Shown piece by piece: positions 57,601 through 64,000 of a stretch of 64,000 nt of DNA. The notes under the pieces are model-generated. The model ran no database searches and had not been told where the DNA came from. It saw only the letters and a list, made by a program, of their open reading frames with translations. A program made the translations under genes and the position numbers. Within the stretch, counting starts at the first letter, position 1. The number at the start of each line of letters is the position of its first letter. The stretch comes from Deltaproteobacteria bacterium (GTDB lineage: Bacteria > Desulfobacterota > Syntrophorhabdia > Syntrophorhabdales > Syntrophorhabdaceae): NCBI GenBank assembly GCA_029777945.1, contig JAKORG010000082.1, positions 1 through 64,000 on the forward strand, in the 5' to 3' direction.

Positions 57601-58534
57601 CTGCTGTTCCCGCCACAACAAGTCCTCCCCTGCCTGTTGCCTGGACATCCCTTATTCTACCTCCTGTCCCTGTTTCAGCCCCAGGAAAAGGTGCAACGCC
57701 TGTGGGAAAATTGTGGGTCTCAGCGGTAAAGATGATATGATAGTGAACCTTTTTTTTCTTAAATGCCGAAGGATAACCAGGTTTTTCTGGTAAAATAGTA
57801 TAACACTCAAAGCCTCTTATAGCGCTTGAGTTGTCCTTAAAGGCAATTATGCTGTTGCCAGGATTTTTTTTAAGCGTTGATTTAACAATATCCATTAAGG
57901 TATAAGGTATTTCTTTTCCATCGATGATCTGTTTACCTTTAAAATACCCATGCCTTGAATGTTCACTGTTGGCATTATCAAGGTCTCTTATTTCTACAAT
58001 TGTTGGGTTTCTACCTTCCTCTTTTACAAAATAGTTGTAATAAAACAACCTATCCCATTCATCCATGGCAAGGCCTGGCACCTCAAGGAGGGCATCAGGG
58101 CCTTTTTCTTTTAGAGGGATTTCGTAAACCTCCTCTTCTTCTGCCTCTGTTTCAAAAGATTCTATGGGAGTGGCGTAGACGCATTCTGTCATCCGGTCGT
58201 GGTTTTTCTTTATAAAATCTTCTTTGTCTATCCCTTCATCTATGAGATATCTTCTTGACCTCTCTATGCGTAACACTTTATCAAGCCCGCAGGTCCTGCA
58301 TATAGACACGATATTTGTAGAAAATGCTGTGGCAAAATTCATGCGAGGCCCTATCTCAATAACATCGGATTTTTTATTCAGTGCAGAATTTATGGAAATG
58401 CTTTCAATTATAAATCCATCTGCTAAAATGTACTTCAATGTAATAAGTTCATCTTCTGTAAGGGGAGAAGAAACGTCTACATTATAACAAAATTCAAAAA
58501 AGGGTGTCTTTTTAAGATAAAAACGTAACATCAT
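54692..58534 (-). CDS. purL: Phosphoribosylformylglycinamidine synthase, large single-chain form
   Basis: Converts FGAR, glutamine and ATP to FGAM in purine synthesis. 1280 residues, the full-length PurL with fused glutaminase rather than the PurS-PurL-PurQ set. The synthase half includes TAETHNFPTGVAPFPGAETG, GIGGGSASS and HDISDGGLIVTLLEMAFSG. The glutaminase domain has ALREEGSNGDRE-type opening (AILREEGSNGDRE), nucleophile GVCNGCQLFALLGW and MPHPERAF. Upstream of purN-like and downstream of a kinase/regulator pair. Confidence 0.96.
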   Translation of the reverse strand: MMLRFYLKKTPFFEFCYNVDVSSPLTEDELITLKYILADGFIIESISINSALNKKSDVIEIGPRMNFATAFSTNIVSICRTCGLDKVLRIERSRRYLIDEGIDKEDFIKKNHDRMTECVYATPIESFETEAEEEEVYEIPLKEKGPDALLEVPGLAMDEWDRLFYYNYFVKEEGRNPTIVEIRDLDNANSEHSRHGYFKGKQIIDGKEIPYTLMDIVKSTLKKNPGNSIIAFKDNSSAIRGFECYTILPEKPGYPSAFKKKKVHYHIIFTAETHNFPTGVAPFPGAETGTGGRIRDVQATGRGGLVVAGTAGYCTGNLLIPDYELPWETKDFPYPSNLASNLEVEIKASDGASDYGNKFGEPIIAGFTRSFDQRISNGERWGWVKKVMFTGGIGQINAQHIEKGEAKKGLLIVQVGGPAYGIGIGGGSASSKLQGENEEELDFNAVQRGDAEMEQKMNRVIRACIEMGERNPIISIHDQGAGGPANVLKELVEKAGGKIEIRRIKLGDPTLSVLKIWIAEYQERCGLLIEPERIKEFEEICNREKVNCEILGIVTGDGRFIVHDERDDTTPVNLNLDKVLGNIPQKTFIDKKIDARLEPINLPDDITLEAALLLVLKDLAVGSKRFLTNKVDRSVTGLIAQQQCCGPLQLTVADMAIIAQTHFGLTSAATSIGEQPIKMLVDPKAGARMSVGEAITNIMWAYIGRIEDIKCSANWMWAPKLPGEGAALYDAVMAMSDMMIKLGIAVDGGKDSLSMATKVGDEIVKSPRELVISAYATMPDITKKVTPDIKKPGKTNLIFIDIAKGKTRLGGSILGCVFKRIGDKSPDVDDPAILKNTFAAIQRLIYEDLILSGHDISDGGLIVTLLEMAFSGNCGVHIRMKGDSSPIERFFAEELGAVMECKKEDINKVECILKEYGIEFFNIGETKIEKEITVEYNGKVVLHGDMRKLRSVWEETSYQIERLQANAKCADQEKKNIYDRKGPKYLITFEPEETPRALIEINDKPNVAILREEGSNGDREMTSAFYHAGFSPWDITMTDLISNKITLEKFSGLVAVGGFSYADVPESAKGWASVIRFNSRLKEMFDEFYRRPDTFSLGVCNGCQLFALLGWVPWQGLEDTRQPRFVKNLSGRFESRWVTVKIKKSPAIMFEGMEGSILGVWVAHGEGRVYFPDPMILEEVLRKNLVPLVFVNDDGIEDGFESDIHPFSYPFNPNGSPYGITGLCTEDGRHLAIMPHPERAFLKWQWPYMPEEMNKNLRASPWLKMFQNARLWCDKIKGNV

Positions 58535-58589
58535 ATATTCTACCTGTTTTTTTATTTCCCTTAGGCTATTTAAGCGCCAATAGTCCTCT

Positions 58590-58955
58590 TTAACCGTTTT
58601 GTGTGAGGATTTTTGCTATTGTTTGCTTAAGTTCTTTGGTATCTGCTGATTTCACAACATATGCGTCTGAGGCCCAGCTTGAAAAATCCTGTCTGAACTC
58701 ACCATATGCAGAGCATAGTATTACAGGTTGATTTGTGTTTATTTTTTTTATCTCGTTCAAGGTCTGGATGCCGTCTATTCCCGGTATCTTAATATCAAGA
58801 ACTACAAGGTCGTATGAATTATTTTTGACTTTTTCGATTGCCTCAAAGCCGTTAGATGCAAGGTCAACTGCGTAGCCCTCGTCTTCGAGTTCTTCCTTAA
58901 ACAGGATTCTTATATTTTCCTCGTCATCTACGATTAAAATTTTTTTATTTTTCAT
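58590..58955 (-). CDS. Single-domain response regulator (Spo0F/CheY-like)
   Basis: 121 residues from MKNKKILIVDDEENIRILFK; a longer open frame upstream is inside the kinase gene. Receiver fold with the acidic pair DDE (about 9-11), acceptor Asp in LVVLDIKIPGIDG (near 53), switch Ser in PVILCSAYGEF and the Lys in YVVKSAD. No output domain, so it relays phosphate or acts by protein contact. Starts 4 bases after the kinase stop. Confidence 0.92.
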   Translation of the reverse strand: MKNKKILIVDDEENIRILFKEELEDEGYAVDLASNGFEAIEKVKNNSYDLVVLDIKIPGIDGIQTLNEIKKINTNQPVILCSAYGEFRQDFSSWASDAYVVKSADTKELKQTIAKILTQNG

Positions 58956-58959
58956 AGCC

Positions 58960-60699
58960 CTATACCTCACCATTATTTTTATTTTTATTAACAGGCAAGT
59001 AAATCTTAAAAGTAACCCCTTTTCCCACAATATTTTCTATCTCTATCCTGCCCCCGATATTTTTTACTATCTTATTGGATATGGCAAGCCCTAATCCTGT
59101 GCCCTTTTCTTTAGTTGTAAAAAAAGGATTGAATATATTTTCTATGATGGTGGGGTCTATACCTCCCCCTGTATCACTTATGGATATCATGATCTGCGGA
59201 TGATTTTCATCGTCTGCAATGTTTTTTGTTTGTATTGTTATCTCACCCTTACCATTCATGGCCTCAAAAGAGTTTAATATCATGTTAATAAATACCTGTT
59301 TCATCTGTTGAACATCGCATAGGATAAGTGGGAGCGATGGATCGAGGTCTTTTGTGATCTTTATCCCTTCCCATGAACCATCTGATGTAAAAAGATAAAG
59401 AATGTCCTCTATGCAGGCATTTATGTTGCATTCATCTAAAATTGGTGGCGGCTCTTTAACATAATTTAATACATCATTTAAGATGGATTCTAACCTTGCC
59501 ACCTCACTTACTATTATATTTGCGTATCTATTTTCTGTCTGGCTTAAATTTACCTTTTTTGCAAGCCTTTTTGTAAAACCTCCAATTACCACGAGTGGAT
59601 TTTTTATCTCGTGGGCAATGTTTGCCATCATCTCTCCGAGGCTTTTAAATTTTTCCTGTTCTATAACCCTTTTCTGTGTTTCGTTTAATTCTTTAATTAC
59701 TTCTTTGAGTTTTGTACTCAATAGAATATTTTCGAGCCCATTTGCAATATAGTTGGTTATGGTTGTTGTTATATAGAGCATATCCTCATTTTGATAAAAA
59801 TTTTTACCAGGCTTTAAAAAACCTATTGTAAGCACACCTATTGCTTTGTTTTTTGTCAGTATAGGGGAACTGTATAATGAATAAATTTTTTTTACCTGCA
59901 GGTCGTTGTTATCATTATAGTATTCATAGGTTATGGTCTTTTTTTGTTGTATTGCCTGCTTTTCACAATCCTCCACTATTTCTGCCAAGGAACCATTTAA
60001 ATTGCCATACACAAAACGGTGGCATTCCATTTTTGGAATAGGCCAATCAATATTTATAGAGGCAAACACTGCATTTAATGCCTTTGCAATTGTAAAAACT
60101 GTATTTTTTAAAATGGTCTGGGGCTCTAAATTCGTTGTTAAAATTTTACCGAGCTCTGAAAGTGTTACAAGTTCGCTAATCCTCTTTTTTGAATTTATTA
60201 GTAAGTCATTTGTCTTTAAAAGCCCTCCTATTTCCCGTGCAATAATTGCTAATAAAATTTTGTCGTTGTCTTTTATCCCTTCCATTGACCTTGAAATAAC
60301 GACAAGAACCCCGTAAAGAAAACTATCATCTGAAACAGGGATAAATGCAAATGATCGGTAATTATACATTACATCATCAAGCTCATTAAAAAATATACAT
60401 CCAAATCTCGGCGGGATATCATTGTGGTTAAAATACTGGGGAACCCTTTTTTGGGCCACGGTCCCTATTACACCTTCACCTATGTGACACCTGTATTTGT
60501 TCACAATTGGATAAAGCCGGCTTTTCTCATTCGCATAACTGCATGTGAGCCTCTTATCTTTATCTAATTTAAAGACCAAAACCTCTTCAAACTCCATTCT
60601 ATGCGAGATTATATTAAGTATTGCCTGCATCCTCGAGTTTATCTCAAGGTTGGAATTAGATATTTCGATAATTTCGCCGAGTAACTGTATGGTTTTCAT
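58960..60699 (-). CDS. Soluble GAF-domain sensor histidine kinase
   Basis: 579 residues, no membrane segment. Two GAF-like regions (about 10-165 and 185-330; for example GEGVIGTVAQKRVPQYF), then a short coiled coil. The phospho-acceptor is MANIAHEIKNPLVVIGGF (His near 361). ATP-binding motifs: NMILNSFEAMNGKG, ISDTGGGIDP and TGLGLAISNKIVKNIGG. Partner is the adjacent receiver gene. Overlaps the glgA stop by 4 bases, so it is expressed with glycogen genes. Signal unknown. Confidence 0.92.
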   Translation of the reverse strand: MKTIQLLGEIIEISNSNLEINSRMQAILNIISHRMEFEEVLVFKLDKDKRLTCSYANEKSRLYPIVNKYRCHIGEGVIGTVAQKRVPQYFNHNDIPPRFGCIFFNELDDVMYNYRSFAFIPVSDDSFLYGVLVVISRSMEGIKDNDKILLAIIAREIGGLLKTNDLLINSKKRISELVTLSELGKILTTNLEPQTILKNTVFTIAKALNAVFASINIDWPIPKMECHRFVYGNLNGSLAEIVEDCEKQAIQQKKTITYEYYNDNNDLQVKKIYSLYSSPILTKNKAIGVLTIGFLKPGKNFYQNEDMLYITTTITNYIANGLENILLSTKLKEVIKELNETQKRVIEQEKFKSLGEMMANIAHEIKNPLVVIGGFTKRLAKKVNLSQTENRYANIIVSEVARLESILNDVLNYVKEPPPILDECNINACIEDILYLFTSDGSWEGIKITKDLDPSLPLILCDVQQMKQVFINMILNSFEAMNGKGEITIQTKNIADDENHPQIMISISDTGGGIDPTIIENIFNPFFTTKEKGTGLGLAISNKIVKNIGGRIEIENIVGKGVTFKIYLPVNKNKNNGEV

Positions 60700-62159
60700 T
60701 GTTTAGATTTGCATCGTTCAATTGCTTTTTTATAGAGTCCCATATATTCTTTTGCAGACCTCTCCCACGAATAATCCTCTTTCATACACCTTATCATAAG
60801 CGACTGCCATAAATCTTTGTTTTTATACAATTTTATTGCCCTTTTTATGGCATCTAACATTGCTTCTTTTGTATATTCTTTGAATTTAAAGCCTGTGCCT
60901 CTATCAGGATTTTCAGTATAGTCAATGATTGTATCGTCAAGACCCCCTACTGCCCTTACAATGGGCACAGTGCCATATTTCAAACTATAAAGCTGATTAA
61001 GTCCACATGGTTCGTACTTCGAGGGCATAAGAAACATATCTGCACCTGCCTCTATTAAATGGGCAATCTTATTATCATAGGCAATCTTAACAGCAAAGGA
61101 ATCTGGAAATTTTTTTGAAAGCTCCTTTAATGTTTCGTGGTACTTTCTTTCACCTGTCCCGAGAACTATGTAATTCACTCCTAATGAAAGCATTTCTTCA
61201 ATGCCTGACACTATAAGGTCAAAGCCTTTCTGGTCAGCCAACCTTGAAATTGTTGCAATAAGCGGGTAATCTTTATTTTGTTCTATATTAAATTCTTTAA
61301 GTAGTGTTTTTTTACATAATAGTTTGTTTTTTAAGTCTCTATAGCTGTATCTCGCAGGAAGTAATTCATCAGTTTCTGGATTCCATTCATCATAATCAAT
61401 ACCATTAATTATACCATATAAGTCATCTTTTCGTGTTCTTAAAACACCATCCAGGCCATAGCCAAATTCAGGTGTTTGAATCTCTTCGCTGTATTTTTTG
61501 CTCACCGTATTTATAATATCTGAAAATATTATCCCACCTTTCATAAAATTTATATTACCGAAAAATTCAAGGTAATCAGGAGAAAAATATTCCCAGCCTA
61601 AATTTAGTAGATGCATATCATAATGCCAGAAAATACCCTGATAACCAATATTATGAATTGTAAACACTGTGGCAATATCTTTTAATTGGGGGTCATCTTT
61701 ATAAATTGTCTTTAAAAAAACAGGGGCAAGGGCTGTTTCCCAGTCATTGTAATGTAAAACATCTGGTTTAAACCCTGTCACCTTTATTGCCTCTAAGATG
61801 CTTTTTGAAAAAAATATAAACCTCAATGCATTGTCCTGATAGTCACCATCTGGTGTGCTGTACAGGTAATCCCTGTTATAATATTCATCCTGTTCAACAA
61901 GATATGCTATAACTCCATTATCATATTCGCTTTCTACTATTTCTGCTTCAACAAAACTCATTGAAATCTGACATTTTATTTTATAATTTTTGTATTTTAA
62001 TGGAAATCTACTCTCGTCTACCCCCTTATGCTTTGGAAGAATCACCCGTGCGTCTAAATCAAGTTTTTTTAGTGCCTTGGGGAGTGCACCTGTCACATCT
62101 GCAAGCCCACCTGTTTTTACAAAAGGATATACCTCGGGCGAAGCTATTAGTATTTTCAT
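60696..62159 (-). CDS. glgA: Glycogen synthase (ADP-glucose type)
   Basis: 487 residues of GT5 family. KTGGLADVTGALPKAL (about 15-30) binds the glycosyl donor; the C-terminal GT-B domain has DQKGFDLI, PSKYEPCGLNQLYSLKYGT (catalytic Glu and Gly loop) and VRAVGGLDDTI. Elongates alpha-1,4-glucan from ADP-glucose. It lies 10 bases after galT. Start MKILIASPEVYPF is the typical one. Confidence 0.96.
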   Translation of the reverse strand: MKILIASPEVYPFVKTGGLADVTGALPKALKKLDLDARVILPKHKGVDESRFPLKYKNYKIKCQISMSFVEAEIVESEYDNGVIAYLVEQDEYYNRDYLYSTPDGDYQDNALRFIFFSKSILEAIKVTGFKPDVLHYNDWETALAPVFLKTIYKDDPQLKDIATVFTIHNIGYQGIFWHYDMHLLNLGWEYFSPDYLEFFGNINFMKGGIIFSDIINTVSKKYSEEIQTPEFGYGLDGVLRTRKDDLYGIINGIDYDEWNPETDELLPARYSYRDLKNKLLCKKTLLKEFNIEQNKDYPLIATISRLADQKGFDLIVSGIEEMLSLGVNYIVLGTGERKYHETLKELSKKFPDSFAVKIAYDNKIAHLIEAGADMFLMPSKYEPCGLNQLYSLKYGTVPIVRAVGGLDDTIIDYTENPDRGTGFKFKEYTKEAMLDAIKRAIKLYKNKDLWQSLMIRCMKEDYSWERSAKEYMGLYKKAIERCKSKQ

Positions 62160-62169
62160 TATAAACCCC

Positions 62170-63171
62170 CTAAACTTCTGTCTCTTTTAAATAAATTGTT
62201 GCTTCTTCTGGTGGCGTTGGATTTATATAAAAGCCTGTTCCCCATTCAAAACCTGCCATTTTTGTTAATCTCGGTATAATTTCAATATGCCAATGAAAGT
62301 GCGATAGTTCACTTTCATTTTTTGGCGCCATGTGAAATATAAAATTATATGGTGGTGCATTTAAGAGTCTTACATATTTTTTCATCAAAACTGACATGCA
62401 TTCTGCAAGAAAAAAATAGCTTTCAGATTGGCTGTGGGTAATAAAATTAGATTCATGTTTTTTAGGCAAAATCCATATTTCAAAAGGAAACCTCGATGCA
62501 AATGGTGATAAAGCAATAAAGAGTTCATTTTGGTATACAACCCTTTCATTGTCATCTAATTCTTGATTAATCATATCACAAAAAATACACCTGTCTTTGA
62601 ATTTGTAATAAGTTAGCCCCCCGTTTATCTCTTCTAACACGCGTCTCGGAACAATAGGCAGTGCTATAAGCTGCGAGTGCGAATGGTCAAGGGATGCCCC
62701 TGCAACGGAACCGTGGTTTTTAAAAATCATTATATATTTGAATCTCTTATCTTTATATAGGTCAGTAACCCTTTCTTTATATGCAATAAAAATATTCTGA
62801 ATGGTTTTCAAATCCATATCTGCAATGGTTTCTCCGTGGTTAGGTGTTTCTATTATTACCTCATGTGCCCCTATTCCATTCATTTTATCAAAGATACCTA
62901 TTCCTTCTTTATCGAGGTCTCCCTCAATCCTCAAGGCAGGGAATTTATTGGGCACAACCCTTGTATGCCATCCTGGACCATTGGGAGATGAACCGGGCGT
63001 TCTTATGGCAAAGACCTCTGGGGGGGTCATATATTCATTGCCTGGGCATAAAGGACAGATAGCAGTCTTTGTTGAAGGCGCCTCTTCAATAAAAAAAACC
63101 GGTCTTTTGCCCCTCTCTGTGGAAATAATAACCCATCTATCTATTATTGGATCCTTTCTTAATTCAGGCAT
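62170..63171 (-). CDS. galT: Galactose-1-phosphate uridylyltransferase-family protein
   Basis: 333 residues of the GalT HIT-fold. Metal-site cysteines CPLCPG (about 39-44) and CIFC (about 194-197). The nucleophile motif, HPHxQ in classical GalT, reads HSHSQLIALP (about 161-170). Second-half His is in HFHWHIEIIPRL near the C-terminus. The family includes UDP-galactose and ADP-glucose phosphorylase-type enzymes; the glgA neighbour makes a nucleotide-sugar role in glycogen metabolism plausible. GGGGAGG ribosome site. Confidence 0.87.
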   Translation of the reverse strand: MPELRKDPIIDRWVIISTERGKRPVFFIEEAPSTKTAICPLCPGNEYMTPPEVFAIRTPGSSPNGPGWHTRVVPNKFPALRIEGDLDKEGIGIFDKMNGIGAHEVIIETPNHGETIADMDLKTIQNIFIAYKERVTDLYKDKRFKYIMIFKNHGSVAGASLDHSHSQLIALPIVPRRVLEEINGGLTYYKFKDRCIFCDMINQELDDNERVVYQNELFIALSPFASRFPFEIWILPKKHESNFITHSQSESYFFLAECMSVLMKKYVRLLNAPPYNFIFHMAPKNESELSHFHWHIEIIPRLTKMAGFEWGTGFYINPTPPEEATIYLKETEV

Positions 63172-63204
63172 ATCCTCCCCTTTTTATTAGTTTCTTTGAC
63201 TTCA

Positions 63205-63912
63205 ATGGACACTCATGGTAAGAATACATGGATGATACCCATAAAAGATAATATAAAAACACATTCATTTCCCATTATAACAGCATGCATTATTGTTGTA
63301 AATATTTTAATTTTTCTATGGCAAAAAATTACCCTTACTCCTTCTGAAAACGAATTTATAGTCAGATATTACGGGATTATGCCCTACGACTTTTTTATGG
63401 CCCTTACTAAAAAACATGAGTTGATACCTTACAACATAATGACAATATTTACATCCATGTTTTTACATGGCGGTTTTTTTCACGTAGGTGGTAATATGCT
63501 TTATCTTTTTATTTTTGGAAAATCCGTTGAAGATGCCATAGGCCACAAAAGATTTTTTGTATTTTATTTTTTATCCGGCATAGCTGCTGCTGTCTTTCAA
63601 CTTTTATATGAGCCAGATTCACAGATACCCATGATAGGGGCAAGCGGAGCAGTTTCAGGTATACTTGGTGCCTACTTGATCCTTTTTCCCTATGCAAAGA
63701 TAGTAACCATGCTGATTATTCTAATTTTTATCAAGTTTGTTCAATTGCCTGCAATTTTACTCCTTACTTTATGGTTTTTTATGCAGGTGTTATATTCCCA
63801 TACAGATGGAGTTGCATGGTATGCCCATATAGGTGGTTTTATATTTGGACTACTTGTAATAAAATTATTTGGCAGGAGAAAATTTGTTAAAAGTAAAAGA
63901 CTTGAAACTTGA
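63205..63912 (+). CDS. Rhomboid-family intramembrane serine protease
   Basis: 235 residues from the ATG at 63205 (TTG at 63196 and ATG at 63232 also possible; no clear ribosome site). Six or so membrane segments. Motifs: GGFFHVGGNMLYLFIFGKSVE, catalytic Ser in GASGAVSGILGAY, and catalytic His in AWYAHIGGFIFGLL. Cleaves membrane proteins within the bilayer; substrate unknown. Divergent from galT with only 33 bases between. Confidence 0.93.
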   Translation: MDTHGKNTWMIPIKDNIKTHSFPIITACIIVVNILIFLWQKITLTPSENEFIVRYYGIMPYDFFMALTKKHELIPYNIMTIFTSMFLHGGFFHVGGNMLYLFIFGKSVEDAIGHKRFFVFYFLSGIAAAVFQLLYEPDSQIPMIGASGAVSGILGAYLILFPYAKIVTMLIILIFIKFVQLPAILLLTLWFFMQVLYSHTDGVAWYAHIGGFIFGLLVIKLFGRRKFVKSKRLET

Positions 63913-63917
63913 AGGAA

Positions 63918-64000
63918 ATGTTTCACGTGAAACAATACAGGGCATTACTCATAAATCCTTATGTCTATGATTTTGCTGCGTACAGCTTCTGGTCTACCCC
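63918..64000 (+). CDS. Start of a probable B12-binding radical SAM protein (partial)
   Basis: ATG at 63918 with GAAGGA upstream, open to the window edge: MFHVKQYRALLINPYVYDFA and AYSFWSTP. The phrase LLINPYVYDFAAYSFW is typical of the opening of cobalamin-binding radical SAM proteins, but the cluster site is outside the window. Its start codon is part of a parS palindrome. Assignment rests on 27 residues. Confidence 0.55.
   Translation, partial: MFHVKQYRALLINPYVYDFAAYSFWST
63919..63934. promoter_or_regulatory. parS-type centromere site
   Basis: TGTTTCACGTGAAACA, a perfect 16-base palindrome identical to the general bacterial parS consensus bound by ParB. It overlaps the ATG and first five codons of the rightward gene. 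Chance occurrence of the full palindrome in 64 kb is very unlikely. ParB loading sites cluster near the replication origin. Confidence 0.85.

Noticed and set aside
1-64000. CRISPR arrays, rRNA genes and riboswitches
   Set aside because: No regularly spaced repeats, no rRNA-like sequence and no recognisable conserved riboswitch core were found while reading the intergenic gaps.

Overview
The window is an AT-rich chromosome segment (about 40% G+C by eye) from an anaerobic Gram-negative bacterium, most like a Desulfobacterota (delta-proteobacterial) lineage. The reasons are the LPS genes (kdsA, kdsD, lptB), a System II cytochrome c maturation pair beside a small four-heme cytochrome, hemB overlapping an Ahb-type radical SAM heme gene, an archaeal-type phosphoglycerate mutase-like protein, and a broken piece of acetyl-CoA synthase. 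I cannot name the genus. Most genes are tightly packed and overlap at stop/start codons.

Layout. 1-8562 (+): end of coaE, then rho-rpmE-prfA-prmC-murA-hisD-hisG-hisB and a histone-deacetylase-like gene. 8559-11429 (-): HU/IHF-like protein, CcsA/ResC, CcsB/ResB and a four-heme cytochrome. 11559-16871 (+): a 1168-residue multi-PAS hybrid histidine kinase, glnA and a cupin. 16897-17946 (-): a radical SAM protein. 18088-20057 (+): hemB and an AhbC/AhbD-like gene. 20062-36827 (-): aminotransferase, homoserine dehydrogenase, ApgM-like protein, pyrG, kdsA, kdsD, an LptC-LptA fusion, lptB and rpoN, then ftsH, a hypothetical gene, an FmdB-like zinc ribbon, tilS, a hydrolase and an aspartate aminotransferase. 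36995-39767 (+): UPF0173 hydrolase, hpt, a small exported protein, a flavodoxin and an isochorismatase-like gene. 39803-44174: a lipoprotein (-), glcD (+) and a B12-type radical SAM protein (-).

44.2-53.7 kb is a plasticity zone next to a tRNA-Ala gene. It holds two decayed IS2-like (IS3-family) transposase genes, scraps of another IS3-type transposase and of two different IS21-family elements, an AAA+/DUF4143 ATPase, the C-terminal 90 codons of acetyl-CoA synthase, and a G+C-richer restriction/defence-like cluster. The cluster consists of two Eco57I-like adenine methyltransferase genes, a DUF1016 nuclease gene with its nuclease half deleted, and an SF2 helicase with a T5orf172 (GIY-YIG-like) N-terminus. 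A consensus promoter (TTGACA-17-TATAAT) reads into it. One IS21-type end abuts each side.

53.8-63.2 kb (-) returns to core genes: galT-glgA-histidine kinase-response regulator-purL-purN-like. At the right edge are a rhomboid protease and the start of a B12-binding-type protein whose start codon lies inside a perfect 16-bp parS palindrome, suggesting that the replication origin domain is not far beyond the window.
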